From contig NZ_AP025509.1 of assembly GCF_024347615.1 (NCBI RefSeq), positions 186,001 through 250,000 of the forward strand: a stretch of DNA of 64,000 nt. Reading direction: 5' to 3'. This stretch comes from Vibrio splendidus. GTDB taxonomy: Bacteria; Pseudomonadota; Gammaproteobacteria; Enterobacterales; Vibrionaceae. Positions 42,738 to 52,786 of the stretch are shown piece after piece. Made by a program: the position numbers and the translations under genes. The notes beneath the pieces were generated by a model that was not told the DNA's origin, made no database searches, and saw only the letters and a list, made by a program, of their open reading frames with translations. Numbering within the stretch: the stretch's first letter is position 1; each line of letters opens with the position of its first letter.

Positions 42738-44813
42738 ATGCAGCTAAGCGCTAACAAGACTGCACAGTTTTTTATTCAAAATGAATATCATCAAGTCGAA
42801 CTTGATGGTCCACGCCTGCTGTTATCTTCAGTAGGCAGTGAAGAGCGAATCCCGTTTACTATTTGGAGTGGCAAGATCGCGATAAAACGCGGATTGTTTT
42901 GGGGATCGTTACAGTTCTTTGCTAATCAACAAGATGGCAAACAGCGCAGCTGGTTAGTACAAGGCCTACCTTGGGAACAATGCCGTCAATTTGCACGCGC
43001 ATCGGTTGCTGCTTATCAGAAGTGGCATGACACACAATGTGAACAATTGGCTGAACACGTTCCTCAATGGGAAGCTGAATTGACACGTCTTGAGCAACTT
43101 CCTGCTTTCCTAGCGCATTCTAAAGTTAAGACTTGGGTCGACATGGTTAACTCAAGTTTAGAAAACATGACGATGACTTTAGAAGAAGCGGCGCAGCGTA
43201 TGCCAAACCGGATTGCTCGAATGCAGCCATGGTTGTCTGAGACAGAAATTAAGCAAGCCGAAAGAAATCAGCAGTGGTTAGAAACAGAAAGACAAAACTG
43301 GGAAGTATTGTTTGCTCAATGTGAATCGTCACCACTCAATTTATCTCAGCAATATGCGGTGTTGATGAATGACGATCACAACCTTATTTTAGCGGGCGCT
43401 GGTTCGGGTAAAACCAGTGTTCTTACAGCTCGCGTCGCGTATTTACTGCAAAGCCATCAAGCTCAAGCTGAAGAGCTGTTATTGCTCGCATTTGGTCGCG
43501 AAGCAGCGGAAGAGATGAAACAGCGCCTTAACAGCAAAATTGGTTTATCAGCAGAGAAGGTGCAAGTGAGTACTTTCCACCAGTTGGGTTTAAAGATCCT
43601 TAATCAGGTTGAACCTGAACGTGTGGTTATCTCTCCGTTAGCGCTCGATGACAATCAACGCCAAGCATGGTGTATTGATTGGTTGAAAAAGCACTGGATG
43701 ACGCCGACTAACTTCAAACGCTGGCAAAAGCACCTGTCTAAATGGCCAATCGCTTATTTAACAGGTGATGACGAACTTGGTAGCCATGTTTCAAACCTCA
43801 AGTTGATTGGTTGGCTTGAAAAGCAGCTTGAGCAGTTGAATGCATCGGGTTTATCGAAGAAAGAAGTGCAACAACAGTTGATTGATCACAGAGACTACAC
43901 GCGTCTCAACAGCGAGCTTTCACTGTGTTGGCCATGCGTGACAGCATGGCAAAAAGAACTGAAAGAACAGAATCATATCGACTTCTCAATCATGATTATC
44001 CGAGCAACTCAGTATGTCGAAAAGGGCAAGTTTATCTCGCCTTGGAAGTTCATCATGATCGATGAGTATCAAGACATCTCGCCAGATCGCCTTGCCTTGG
44101 TTGAGGCGCTGTGTAATCAGTCGAAAGCGCAACACCAAGCTTCTATTTTTGCGGTAGGTGATGATTGGCAGTCGATTTACCAGTTTGCGGGCGCAGATGT
44201 TGATTTAACGACGGGCTTTAAGGATCGTTTTGAGAGCTCGACGATTCATCACCTAGATACGACTTACCGATTTAACAACCAGTTAGGTGCTGTTGCCAAT
44301 CGTTTTGTGCAGGAAAACCCGATTCAGCTTCCGAAAGAACTGAACAGCTTCAAACAACAGAAGCAGAAGGCGGTGTACAGTGCGCCAAGCAAAGAAGTGG
44401 AGAAGATCCTTGATCAGATTAACAGGCAAGTAAAAGGTAAGGCCAGCAAGTCAGTATTGCTACTTGGACGTAACCATTACCACAAGCCAGAGTTGTTGGA
44501 AGACTGGAAGAAGATCTTTACCTCCATTGACATCAAGTTCATGACTTGCCACGGCAGTAAAGGTAAAGAGGCGGACTTTGTCATTATTCTTTGTGTTGAC
44601 GAAGGACAGTTCCCGACGAAGAAGAAACAGCTGCATATTGATGGCGCATTGACTGAATCATCAGATGCGTTCCCTTATGCGGAAGAGCGTCGTTTATTTT
44701 ACGTGGCAATGACGCGAGCGAAAGAGAAAGTATGGATCACGCACAGTGGCGACGGTTCTGGTTTTGTACAAGAACTGCATGGCTCTGATTACCCTGTCGT
44801 TCGTAAAAAGTGA
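42738..44813 (+). CDS. helD: DNA helicase IV
   Basis: 691 residues, UvrD/Rep superfamily 1 helicase similar in length to E. coli HelD (684). Motif I LAGAGSGKTSVLTAR at residue about 218, Ia FGREAAEEM, II IMIDEYQDISPDRL, III GDDWQSIYQFAGAD, IV TTYRFNNQ, V FMTCHGSKGKEADF, VI EERRLFYVAMTRAKEKVW. ATP-driven 3'-5' unwinding; helps recombination or repair. The 177-base gap to yccS must carry both promoters. mgsA follows on the other strand, as in E. coli. Confidence 0.95.
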   Translation: MQLSANKTAQFFIQNEYHQVELDGPRLLLSSVGSEERIPFTIWSGKIAIKRGLFWGSLQFFANQQDGKQRSWLVQGLPWEQCRQFARASVAAYQKWHDTQCEQLAEHVPQWEAELTRLEQLPAFLAHSKVKTWVDMVNSSLENMTMTLEEAAQRMPNRIARMQPWLSETEIKQAERNQQWLETERQNWEVLFAQCESSPLNLSQQYAVLMNDDHNLILAGAGSGKTSVLTARVAYLLQSHQAQAEELLLLAFGREAAEEMKQRLNSKIGLSAEKVQVSTFHQLGLKILNQVEPERVVISPLALDDNQRQAWCIDWLKKHWMTPTNFKRWQKHLSKWPIAYLTGDDELGSHVSNLKLIGWLEKQLEQLNASGLSKKEVQQQLIDHRDYTRLNSELSLCWPCVTAWQKELKEQNHIDFSIMIIRATQYVEKGKFISPWKFIMIDEYQDISPDRLALVEALCNQSKAQHQASIFAVGDDWQSIYQFAGADVDLTTGFKDRFESSTIHHLDTTYRFNNQLGAVANRFVQENPIQLPKELNSFKQQKQKAVYSAPSKEVEKILDQINRQVKGKASKSVLLLGRNHYHKPELLEDWKKIFTSIDIKFMTCHGSKGKEADFVIILCVDEGQFPTKKKQLHIDGALTESSDAFPYAEERRLFYVAMTRAKEKVWITHSGDGSGFVQELHGSDYPVVRKK

Positions 44814-44900
44814 TGTCACTTGGCGTAATTGTCTAAGATTAGATCTTCAAGCCCTGCCTTAATATCACAAGGCAAACGTATAAAGCAGAAGGAATCAGCT

Positions 44901-45251
44901 ATGGAACACGGCTCTATTAACTACATTGAATTTGCTGCGAAAGACATCGCTGCAACTAAGGCGTTTTTCAGCCAAGTGTTTGGTTGGAGCTTTGAAGACT
45001 ATGGCCCTGAGTATTCTGCTTTCGAAGGTAAAGGCTTAATGGGTGGGTTCTATTTAGCGGATCTGGCGTCGAATGCTGAAAGTGGCGCAGCGCTGATGGT
45101 TTTCTATAGCGAAGATCTTGAGCAAACCGAGCGTGACGTGCTTGATGCTGGTGGCGAGGTAAATCGTGAGATCTTTAGCTTTCCCGGCGGCAGACGTTTC
45201 CATTTCAGAGAGCCAAGTGGCAACGAAATGGCGGTATGGAGTGACAAGTAG
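44901..45251 (+). CDS. VOC (glyoxalase/bleomycin resistance) family protein
   Basis: 116 residues, one betaalphabetabetabeta VOC pair: INYIEFAAKDIAATKAFFSQVFGW and the end RRFHFREPSGNEMAVWSD typical of glyoxalase-like proteins. The metal ligands are not all obvious, so enzymatic action is uncertain. Frame opens at 44829, but ATG 44901 has AAGGAA six bases upstream and starts at the domain edge. It is a short distance after helD, perhaps one transcript, and a terminator follows. Confidence 0.85.
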   Translation: MEHGSINYIEFAAKDIAATKAFFSQVFGWSFEDYGPEYSAFEGKGLMGGFYLADLASNAESGAALMVFYSEDLEQTERDVLDAGGEVNREIFSFPGGRRFHFREPSGNEMAVWSDK

Positions 45252-45272
45252 CGAGTTAAGATTCTGGTGAAC

Positions 45273-45302
45273 AAAAAGCCTGCGATGAAGCAGGCTTTTT
45301 AG
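45273..45302 (+). terminator. Terminator after the VOC gene
   Basis: Arms AAAAAGCCTGC and GCAGGCTTTTT with a six-base loop and T run. Confidence 0.9.
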
Positions 45303-45316
45303 TCTGTGACGTTATC

Positions 45317-45364
45317 TTGGTTCTTAACGAAGCGTTTTTCTTAGTTCTTAGCGAAGCGAGCTGC
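45317..45364 (+). repeat. Two 24-bp tandem units before the mgsA 3' end
   Basis: Units at 45317 and 45341 sharing TTAGTTCTTAGCGAAGCG with changes at the ends, and a partial third starting at 45365. Located between the VOC terminator and the mgsA stop. Confidence 0.7.
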
Positions 45365-45385
45365 TTAGTTAAGAGCGCTGAACCA

Positions 45386-45841
45386 TTAAGTTCGCTCAGC
45401 TAGGTACGCTTCGTAGTCTGGGATCTCAATGATCACTTCTTCTTCAAGCAGTGAAGAGTTAAATAGGAAGTTAGCGGTAGCACGGTTGGTTGCCACTGGA
45501 ATGTTCCAAACACTTGCGATACGAAGCAGTGCTTTTACATCTGGGTCATGTGGTACGGCATTCAGTGGATCCCAGAAGAAAATCATCATATCGATCTTGC
45601 CTTCAGAGATAAGCGCACCAAGTTGTTGGTCACCGCCCATTGGGCCGCTGATCATGCTCTTGATTGCTAGGCCAGTTTCTTTACTTAGTAGAGAACCCGT
45701 TGTGCCCGTTGCATAAAGGAAGTGCTTTTGTAGTTTTTCTTTGTTCTCTGTGACCCATCTAAGTAGCTCAGGTTTGAAATGGTCATGAGCGACCAAAGCG
45801 ATATTCTTATGCGTTGGCATAGTACGCGTCGTTTTTTGCAT
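45386..45841 (-). CDS. mgsA: Methylglyoxal synthase
   Basis: 151 residues, matching the E. coli enzyme length. Converts dihydroxyacetone phosphate to methylglyoxal and phosphate, a bypass relieving sugar-phosphate stress. Active-site region [11 protein letters not shown], catalytic Asp in [11 protein letters not shown], and His-Asp in [11 protein letters not shown]. Cytoplasmic, inhibited by phosphate in the family. Placed convergently to helD/VOC, as helD-mgsA in E. coli. TorT follows upstream on the same strand after a small gap. Confidence 0.96.
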   Translation of the reverse strand: MQKTTRTMPTHKNIALVAHDHFKPELLRWVTENKEKLQKHFLYATGTTGSLLSKETGLAIKSMISGPMGGDQQLGALISEGKIDMMIFFWDPLNAVPHDPDVKALLRIASVWNIPVATNRATANFLFNSSLLEEEVIIEIPDYEAYLAERT

Positions 45842-45901
45842 GAATGTTCCCTAAATGATTGTTTCGTTTTTATTGTTTTGAGTTCTTCAGCCAATATAGC
45901 A

Positions 45902-46930
45902 CTAAGGATTCACACTGAATACCGGACGAAACTCAGAAGGTGACAATGAGTCGGCGATAATTTGATCTTTGAGTGTTGCCGGTGTCAGTGCTTCAATCAT
46001 GGGTGCACTGTGTTCTTCATAAGGTTGACCGCGTAAGTAACTGGTGGCTTGTTTTACCGATAAGCGACCTTGCTCAACCATTTTATCTGTTGGTGCAAAA
46101 AGCACCTTGTTACGAAGTAAGCCGCGGTAGGTTCCGTGACTTAGGTAACTTGAAATTAATCCAATTTCTTTGGTTTTACCGGCTGCTCTCAGCTCACTTA
46201 TCGCAGCTTCAATCGCGACTGCGCTTCCGACAATATATTGAATCTCCGGCTGCTCGATGACTTGTTGTACCAAGTTTCTTTGCAGTTCTTTATCGTTGTC
46301 TGCCCAATAGCTTATCGCAATTTTGATATCGCTCGATTTGATTGCATCATAAAACCCAAGAGCTACAGGCTTAGTACCGCCACTTGATTGTGGGCCAAGT
46401 AACAAGGCGATAGGTGTTTCGCCTGATCCTTTCGGATGTCGTTTCGACAAAAACTCTCCGACTTGAAATCCCATTTGATACCAGTCGACACCGACCGTGC
46501 CTTTCAATACCTTTTGTTGTTCTTCATTGACGGTTAACTCATTCACCGTAGCAAACACAGGGGTAGAGCCAACCCAATCCGTAAGATTGTCATGGTAAGC
46601 ATCGGGTGAAACTGTGCCTAAAATAATGGCGTCGGCTCCCCATTGTGTGCAGAGCACCAACTGTGACGCTTGCTTACCAATGTTTGGGTATCCGCCGGCT
46701 TCTAATACTCTTAGCTCAACTTGCTGCTTTTCTGCTTCAGAGACCATGCCGTAGTTAACAGACAACCAGTAAGAATCCTTAAGGTGCGGATAAATGGCAC
46801 AAATTTTCTCTTTATGTGATGTGGCTTCGGCAGGTTTTATTGGGCTCAAAGGCTCGCTAGCACTCGCGACAGAGGTTACTGTGGCCAGTAGTGAGAGAAT
46901 GATTTTTGAAGCTAAAGGTCTAGATAGCAT
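45902..46930 (-). CDS. torT: TMAO-sensing periplasmic protein TorT
   Basis: 342 residues with a signal peptide (IILSLLATVTSVASA). Type I periplasmic-binding fold; KICAIYPHLKDSYWLSVNYGM at the mature start and the later GTYRGLLRNKVLFAPTDKMVEQGRLSV stretch are typical of TorT. It binds trimethylamine N-oxide and passes the signal to the periplasmic part of TorS, encoded divergently 92 bases away. torR and torCAD are not in the window on this side. Confidence 0.9.
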   Translation of the reverse strand: MLSRPLASKIILSLLATVTSVASASEPLSPIKPAEATSHKEKICAIYPHLKDSYWLSVNYGMVSEAEKQQVELRVLEAGGYPNIGKQASQLVLCTQWGADAIILGTVSPDAYHDNLTDWVGSTPVFATVNELTVNEEQQKVLKGTVGVDWYQMGFQVGEFLSKRHPKGSGETPIALLLGPQSSGGTKPVALGFYDAIKSSDIKIAISYWADNDKELQRNLVQQVIEQPEIQYIVGSAVAIEAAISELRAAGKTKEIGLISSYLSHGTYRGLLRNKVLFAPTDKMVEQGRLSVKQATSYLRGQPYEEHSAPMIEALTPATLKDQIIADSLSPSEFRPVFSVNP

Positions 46931-47022
46931 GAATTGCCGTTTTATTGGTTTTAGATAAGAAACACTGCAAAATATAGCGTATTCTGCATGGGTAAAGAAG
47001 AACGTTTTAAGGTTTAAAGTTT

Positions 47023-50000
47023 ATGTTGTTAGCCTCAGCGAGTATTGGACGCAAGCTACTGGCCTCATTCTTAGTGATGGCACTGTTGGTTCTATTGTCT
47101 GCATTGATTGGTGTTTCTGGTTTTAGCTTTGTAGCAAAAACGGAAAGAAACGTCGTCGATTCAGCGCTTCCTGCCATGATCGAAGCTCGTCAAGTTTCTG
47201 AGTTGAGTAACCGTATTATTTCGTCGGTACAAACGCTTTCTAATGCGAGAAACGAGGCCGAACGAAAAGAGGCTGGCACTGTGTTGTTTGGCCAGCTTGA
47301 AGCACTTCTTCAGCATATCAAAGAGCTTGGTGTCGACAGTTTTGATTCGCAACTTCTCAATAAACTCGAAAACAATGTTCAAAGCGTTATTAACACACTG
47401 GCTGAACTGGGTGTCTCGGTTGAACGTAAGCTTTGGTTAAGCAAGGAATTGACGTCTCGTGTTGAAGAGATGCGTCTACTTGCCGAAGAGTTAGAGCAGC
47501 TCACGCGAACTCAAGTACTGAATACTGCCACCATTGCGGTTGCTAACGTAACGCACATCTACGACCTGCTAGAAACCAAAGAAACCGATAGAGCCTACCA
47601 AGCCTTAGACGCACTTGTTGAAGTTGATCTTGATTTGTCTGAGCGTCTGCACGAATTGCATTTGCTGGCGTTCAAGATGCTCAATCAAATTGAAGAAACG
47701 CAAACCGTCACCAACGTTGAACGTATTCATCAAATCCAGTCTGAATTCGAATCCAACCTAAGAATCATGGCGCGCCGCGTTAAAGCGGTGGAAGATCCGA
47801 CTCGTTCTGCGCAGATGTCTCAGTTGCTTGAAGAGTTGAGAAAACGCCAGGTCGTGTTTGATATATCGCTAGAACAATATGAGAACACCAAAAAGTCAGA
47901 GTTTCTGATGCAAAATACGTTGGAGCTGTTCTCTCAGCTCAATACAACGGTTAACCAACTGGTTGATGATTCAAACCGAAGCACAAAAAAAGCGGTTGAT
48001 GAGCTGACGAGTACGCTGAATCTGGCTCAATGGTCGCTGTCTGTGATTTCGGTTATTGGTTTGGTTATCGTCGCATTTATCGTTTGGCGAGTGGTTTATA
48101 TCTCGGTTGTCAAACGCCTTACTGAATACTCATCGGCCTTGATGTCTATCGCACAAGGTCGCCTGAATATTGATATCTCGGTTAAGGGTAATGATGAGTT
48201 GGCTCATATGGGCGAGGCAATCATCACCGCCAGAAACACCGCGCAAGCACTACAAGTGGTCGCGGTTGGCGAAGCTAAGGCAAAACGTGAGCTCGAAGAG
48301 CACAAAGAGCACTTAGAAGAGTTAGTAACAGACCGAACTTATCAACTGCAAAAGACTAATGAGAAGTTGAATGTCGAGGTGGGTAACCACGCTAAAGCTC
48401 GCAATGCGGCAGAACAAGCAAGCCGTGCCAAGTCTGCTTTCCTCGCGACGATGAGCCATGAAATACGAACGCCTATGAATGGCGTATTAGGTACGGCTCG
48501 ATTGCTTAAAGATACCGGCTTAGACCCGCTGCAATCAGGCTATGCGGACATCATTAACCGCAGTGGTAAGAATCTACTCGCGATTTTGAATGACGTACTG
48601 GACTATTCAAAGATAGAAGCTGGACATCTAGAAATACGCGCGGCTTCTTTTGACCTTTACCAGATGGTTCAAGATACCTATCAGTTAATGGAAGGGCGCG
48701 CCGCTGAGAAGAAGCTTAACTTTGATTTTCACATTGAAAGTGACGTTCAACGCTATTGGCGTGGTGACGTAACGCGAATCAGCCAAATATTGAATAACTT
48801 GGTCGGTAACGCGATTAAATTTACGGAAAGTGGCTCGGTCGATATCTTTATCAGCTTAGATATCGAAGATGAAAATAGAGTGATGTTTGAAGTGTCAGAT
48901 ACCGGTGTCGGTATTGATGCAAGTGAACAGGCGTGTTTGTTTGATGCCTTTACCCAAACCGATAGCGGCCGCAACAAAACCGGTGGCACAGGGCTTGGAT
49001 TGGCGATCAGTAAAAGCATCATGTTGGCAATGAATGGGGATATTGGCGTTCATTCGGAAGAAGGCGAGGGCAGTCAGTTTTGGTTCTCATTGCCACTTGA
49101 AGTAGGTGAGAAAATTGAAACGAAAGCAACAGTCATTGAAGCTTGTATCCGAGCGAAGGTACTTCTGATTGAAGACAACCCTGTGAACTGTATTGTTGCC
49201 GAAGGCTTTTTGAATAACCTGGGCCACGATGTTGTGATAGCGACAACCGGACAAGAAGCGAGAGCCATATTCAGTGAGCAAGAGTTTGATATTGCGCTGG
49301 TGGATATTAACTTACCAGATTGCGATGGCGTCGAGCTAATTCAACAGCTTAAAGACGATGCGCTTCAGCATGAGAATGAAGAAAACGTAACACGCAAAGT
49401 ACCACCAATGATCGCAGTATCGGCTCACGTGTTTAACGAGGAAGTGGAAAGCTACTTGTCGTCTGGCTTTGATGGCTTCTTGCCTAAGCCGCTAGAAAAA
49501 GAGGCACTTTCTCAGCTCATTGTGACACAGCTTGATGGCAAGGCTTTGTTACTGCCACAACCTGATCCTAACGATTCTATATGCAGTCAAAACAACAAAC
49601 CTCAACGTAATAAAGGCAACGAGTTGTGCTCATCTCAGATGGTGAGCGTCGTCTCTGATCTAGCCATCAAGGCTTTGCAAACTGAAGACGAAGGAGAGAT
49701 TCCTGTGAAACTGATTGATTCCAAAGTGATAGAGGGTGACCTATCGATTCTTGGATTGGATAAAATGAAACAGATCGTTGTGCTGTTCGAGGAGAGCAGT
49801 AACCTTACCTTGGATGAATTAGTCGAGGCAAGCGAAGCCGATAACGGACGAGAAGTGAAGTCTTTGGCGCACAAGCTCAAAGGATCGGCGGGCAGTTTAG
49901 GTTTATTAGCACTGTACAATTTGTGTCAGAGTATTGAAGCTAGCGAACAACCATTATTGCAGTACCGAGATAATGCCCACGCTTTATCTGAATTGGTTAA

Positions 50001-50040
50001 AGACTCGTTAGAGGCGCTACTAACTTATGTTTCCGCTTAA
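47023..50040 (+). CDS. torS: TMAO reductase system hybrid sensor kinase TorS
   Basis: 1005 residues. Transmembrane helix at residues 10-33, long helical periplasmic sensor, second helix at about 333-357, HAMP, coiled coil, HisKA with His479 in [11 protein letters not shown], HATPase ([28 protein letters not shown]), receiver with Asp761 in [12 protein letters not shown], and Hpt with His950 in [13 protein letters not shown]. This is the three-step phosphorelay layout of TorS, acting with TorT on the inner membrane. The expected response regulator TorR is not next to it here. A strong terminator follows. Confidence 0.93.
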   Translation: MLLASASIGRKLLASFLVMALLVLLSALIGVSGFSFVAKTERNVVDSALPAMIEARQVSELSNRIISSVQTLSNARNEAERKEAGTVLFGQLEALLQHIKELGVDSFDSQLLNKLENNVQSVINTLAELGVSVERKLWLSKELTSRVEEMRLLAEELEQLTRTQVLNTATIAVANVTHIYDLLETKETDRAYQALDALVEVDLDLSERLHELHLLAFKMLNQIEETQTVTNVERIHQIQSEFESNLRIMARRVKAVEDPTRSAQMSQLLEELRKRQVVFDISLEQYENTKKSEFLMQNTLELFSQLNTTVNQLVDDSNRSTKKAVDELTSTLNLAQWSLSVISVIGLVIVAFIVWRVVYISVVKRLTEYSSALMSIAQGRLNIDISVKGNDELAHMGEAIITARNTAQALQVVAVGEAKAKRELEEHKEHLEELVTDRTYQLQKTNEKLNVEVGNHAKARNAAEQASRAKSAFLATMSHEIRTPMNGVLGTARLLKDTGLDPLQSGYADIINRSGKNLLAILNDVLDYSKIEAGHLEIRAASFDLYQMVQDTYQLMEGRAAEKKLNFDFHIESDVQRYWRGDVTRISQILNNLVGNAIKFTESGSVDIFISLDIEDENRVMFEVSDTGVGIDASEQACLFDAFTQTDSGRNKTGGTGLGLAISKSIMLAMNGDIGVHSEEGEGSQFWFSLPLEVGEKIETKATVIEACIRAKVLLIEDNPVNCIVAEGFLNNLGHDVVIATTGQEARAIFSEQEFDIALVDINLPDCDGVELIQQLKDDALQHENEENVTRKVPPMIAVSAHVFNEEVESYLSSGFDGFLPKPLEKEALSQLIVTQLDGKALLLPQPDPNDSICSQNNKPQRNKGNELCSSQMVSVVSDLAIKALQTEDEGEIPVKLIDSKVIEGDLSILGLDKMKQIVVLFEESSNLTLDELVEASEADNGREVKSLAHKLKGSAGSLGLLALYNLCQSIEASEQPLLQYRDNAHALSELVKDSLEALLTYVSA

Positions 50041-50081
50041 TGATGTGATCTTGCTTTAAACTTGATCTAATCAACAAGTCA

Positions 50082-50120
50082 AAAAAATCCTCTGAACGAA
50101 TATTCGTCAGAGGATTTTTT
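50082..50120 (+). terminator. Terminator after torS
   Basis: Almost continuous palindrome: AAAAAATCCTCTGA and TCAGAGGATTTTTT extended inward by ACGAAT/ATTCGT with one bulged base. Confidence 0.92.
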
Positions 50121-50153
50121 ATACCGCGCAAGTCAGCGTTCTTTCTGAAAAGC

Positions 50154-50273
50154 TAACCAAGGCTCAAGGGTTATCTCCGAGGTTCAAGGCTGTATAGCTA
50201 AGTCTTAGGAGCTAGAGCCACGTCTTAAGGGCTAAAGCCAAGGCCCAAGAGCTCGAACTAAGGCTTATCGCTT
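50154..50273 (-). repeat. 20-bp tandem repeat abutting the cti stop
   Basis: Four good units start at 50194, 50214, 50234 and 50254 (type AAAGCCAAGGCCCAAGAGCT), with two more degenerate units before them. The array ends directly at the cti stop codon (50275-50277). The phrase CGAACTAAGGCTTA in the last unit reappears at 52773, beside the next gene's stop. Confidence 0.75.
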
Positions 50274-50274
50274 A

Positions 50275-52629
50275 CTACCTATTCTCAAAGCGGTTGTAAT
50301 CCAACAACCCAAACTCGATCGGTTGATCTTGTTGATACCAACGATGTATGCGATCACTGAACGGCCAGAACTCGCTAGAACTGCGTCGTACCGCAAACTT
50401 ATCCAGCAGCGCCACGTAGTCTTCTTCTGTGTTTAAATTTTGCAGCGTTTTCACCAGAGTCGGTATCTCGCTCTCGGTTAAAGACAGGTAAGCGGCAGGG
50501 TAGCTACCGACAACGCCTCGTACGAGCGTTAAGTCATCATTGGCGTAATCGCGGTTACCTTCTTCATTAAACAAGCTTGAAATGTTGCTGTGCGCATTAT
50601 TGTGAATCATGGTGAACAGCTGTTCTTCGCCGTTTTTGCCTTCAATCATGATCATCACTAATTGAGGAACATGACGCAGGCCAACTCCCTTTATCAAATT
50701 CACTTGGTTAAGCAGTGCTTCGTTCTTTCGACCAAAACCTGTTTCGACAATATCAAAACGACTATCGAGGACAGGTGCGAGCTTATCTTTGATCATATTG
50801 AGCAGTTCACGCTTAGGATCGGCCGTTTTGTAAACCACACTTGTTGGTTGGTCGAAAGGGGCGATATTGCGTTGCAAGTAATCGCTCAGTTGTGCACTTT
50901 GGTTTTTGTACCAACTTGAGTGTTCAATATGGCGAACATCTTTAGGAAGAAGGGTTAAGAAGTTACTTTCACCCTCAAGGCGCAAGAAGTCCATAAACAT
51001 ACGCGTAATCAGCTGGTGGCCGAAGTTTCCGTACACATCGAAACCTGCGACAAGAAGGTAATGAATGCGCTCTAGTAAGGCGTAATCAAGGATCCATGCT
51101 GTCTTAGGCTGTGAACCAACTAAACCCTGAACAACCGAAGCGCTATCGAAGTGTCTAAAGATAGTGAGAGCGGCATTTGGGTTGATGCCATCGCCATCCC
51201 AAATTATACCGGTGTCTAGGTTCACGCCACTATCGAACCATTGGTTGGTGAAGTCTGATTTCGCATTTAGGTATCGAGCCTGTTGCTTAGAGTAACGTAC
51301 CCAGTTAGTCGCTGGTACGGTGTTACTTTTTAGCTCGCTAGGTAGTTTTAAGTTTTTCTTCTGGCTGGCGTAGAAAGCGTTTATTTCTGGTAAATCGGCT
51401 TTCTCTGGATCAATGAAGAAAACCCAAAAACGGTCGTTAATCACATTCAAGGCAAGTTGACCACGACACACCGGCCCTTTGATAAAAGCCATGATGGTGT
51501 TTTGCGCATTGTCCAACATGAAATGGAAGCGCGAGTTTACTGGCAGCGCTTCAAACGAAGTCATAGGGTTAGCTGCGACATCAATGTTGTAGCTAGGGAG
51601 TTGTTTCACAGAGTAATTAGCATCGACAAACCAAGTGATCCACTTTTGTAGTCGTTCTTTATTGAGTGCGAAAGGCATGTGCGTTTTGTCGACGATGGTG
51701 CCTTGTTCTGGAATCAGGCGGTAGTAAACACGTTCTACTTTTGGATCGTCGTATGGGCGACGAGTCGTGATGCGTTGCACCGCTTCACCTGGAGGCGTTG
51801 CAGAGCGAACAAGGGTGAAGAAACGCGTTGGCTGCGCCAAATCAGAGAAGTAGACGTGCGATAGAAACAGGTGCTCATAGATGTAACGTGCTGAAAGCTG
51901 GCTTTTATTGTCGCTCTTATTGAGAGAGCTTTCGTAGACATTAACGAGCTCTTGCTCCGCATTATTCAGTGGAATGTGGTCATTCATTAACGCGCCATTT
52001 TCTAACCAACTCATTAAAGTCGCGTATTCTGTTTTATCTAAGTTCGGCATCCCATAAGGCATCCCCCAAGTTGGGTAATCTCTCTCGTATTGGGCATATT
52101 CTTCAATCGTTGGGCACTGTTGGTCGCGATCGGTTGAAAAGTCGAAACCTTCAAGCTGGGTTTGATCTGGAAGTGGGTGGTTCTCTTTCTGGATCAACAT
52201 TCGAGAAACAAGACCAGCATCTAGGTTAGCCGTTGAATTCTGCATACGTTCGTTGAGGACTGGATGAAAATCCGCATCGCGCCACTCTTGTGTGGTTAAA
52301 GCATCTTCAAACAAACGAGTAGGGGCTGAGGCGGTTAAACGGGTGCCTTGATAAACGAGTGCCTTGCTCGCACCTCGGTCGATACCTTCTACCGAAGACA
52401 TCTTGAGCTGGCAAGGTGCGTCATAGCAAGCGTGACAAACCACACATCGGTTATCAATGATGGGCTTCACTTCATCAATGAAGTGCTGTGCTTGAGCCGA
52501 TAGAATAGGCGCTTGGCGATCGCGAACTTGTTGTTTGCCAAACAGGTCGTCGAAGTTTAAACCCGCGTAGACGGCACAACCTGAGAAGACGCTAACAAAA
52601 GCTAAAATGAAGAGTTTTTTCAAATTCAT
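50275..52629 (-). CDS. cti: Fatty acid cis/trans isomerase
   Basis: 784 residues. Exported: hydrophobic start with Cys18 in VFSGCAVYA resembling a lipobox, so possibly a periplasmic lipoprotein. c-type haem motif CVVCH at residues 62-66, as in Cti of Pseudomonas and Vibrio. The enzyme converts cis- to trans-unsaturated fatty acids in membrane lipids, stiffening the membrane under solvent or temperature stress. Monocistronic; upstream gap of 157 bases before the FAN1-like gene end. The 3' end meets a tandem repeat. Confidence 0.92.
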   Translation of the reverse strand: MNLKKLFILAFVSVFSGCAVYAGLNFDDLFGKQQVRDRQAPILSAQAQHFIDEVKPIIDNRCVVCHACYDAPCQLKMSSVEGIDRGASKALVYQGTRLTASAPTRLFEDALTTQEWRDADFHPVLNERMQNSTANLDAGLVSRMLIQKENHPLPDQTQLEGFDFSTDRDQQCPTIEEYAQYERDYPTWGMPYGMPNLDKTEYATLMSWLENGALMNDHIPLNNAEQELVNVYESSLNKSDNKSQLSARYIYEHLFLSHVYFSDLAQPTRFFTLVRSATPPGEAVQRITTRRPYDDPKVERVYYRLIPEQGTIVDKTHMPFALNKERLQKWITWFVDANYSVKQLPSYNIDVAANPMTSFEALPVNSRFHFMLDNAQNTIMAFIKGPVCRGQLALNVINDRFWVFFIDPEKADLPEINAFYASQKKNLKLPSELKSNTVPATNWVRYSKQQARYLNAKSDFTNQWFDSGVNLDTGIIWDGDGINPNAALTIFRHFDSASVVQGLVGSQPKTAWILDYALLERIHYLLVAGFDVYGNFGHQLITRMFMDFLRLEGESNFLTLLPKDVRHIEHSSWYKNQSAQLSDYLQRNIAPFDQPTSVVYKTADPKRELLNMIKDKLAPVLDSRFDIVETGFGRKNEALLNQVNLIKGVGLRHVPQLVMIMIEGKNGEEQLFTMIHNNAHSNISSLFNEEGNRDYANDDLTLVRGVVGSYPAAYLSLTESEIPTLVKTLQNLNTEEDYVALLDKFAVRRSSSEFWPFSDRIHRWYQQDQPIEFGLLDYNRFENR

Positions 52630-52786
52630 ACGTATTTATATATTAAGCATTTTCTCTAATTATATCGAAAATGATTGAAAATGCTCATGTTCTAACAATC
52701 TTATAGATAAGATCTTGATGGGACTGAGCAACTTATCGAGGTGAGTCACTCACCCAAGGTTGGAGTTTGGAGTGTCGAACTAAGGC

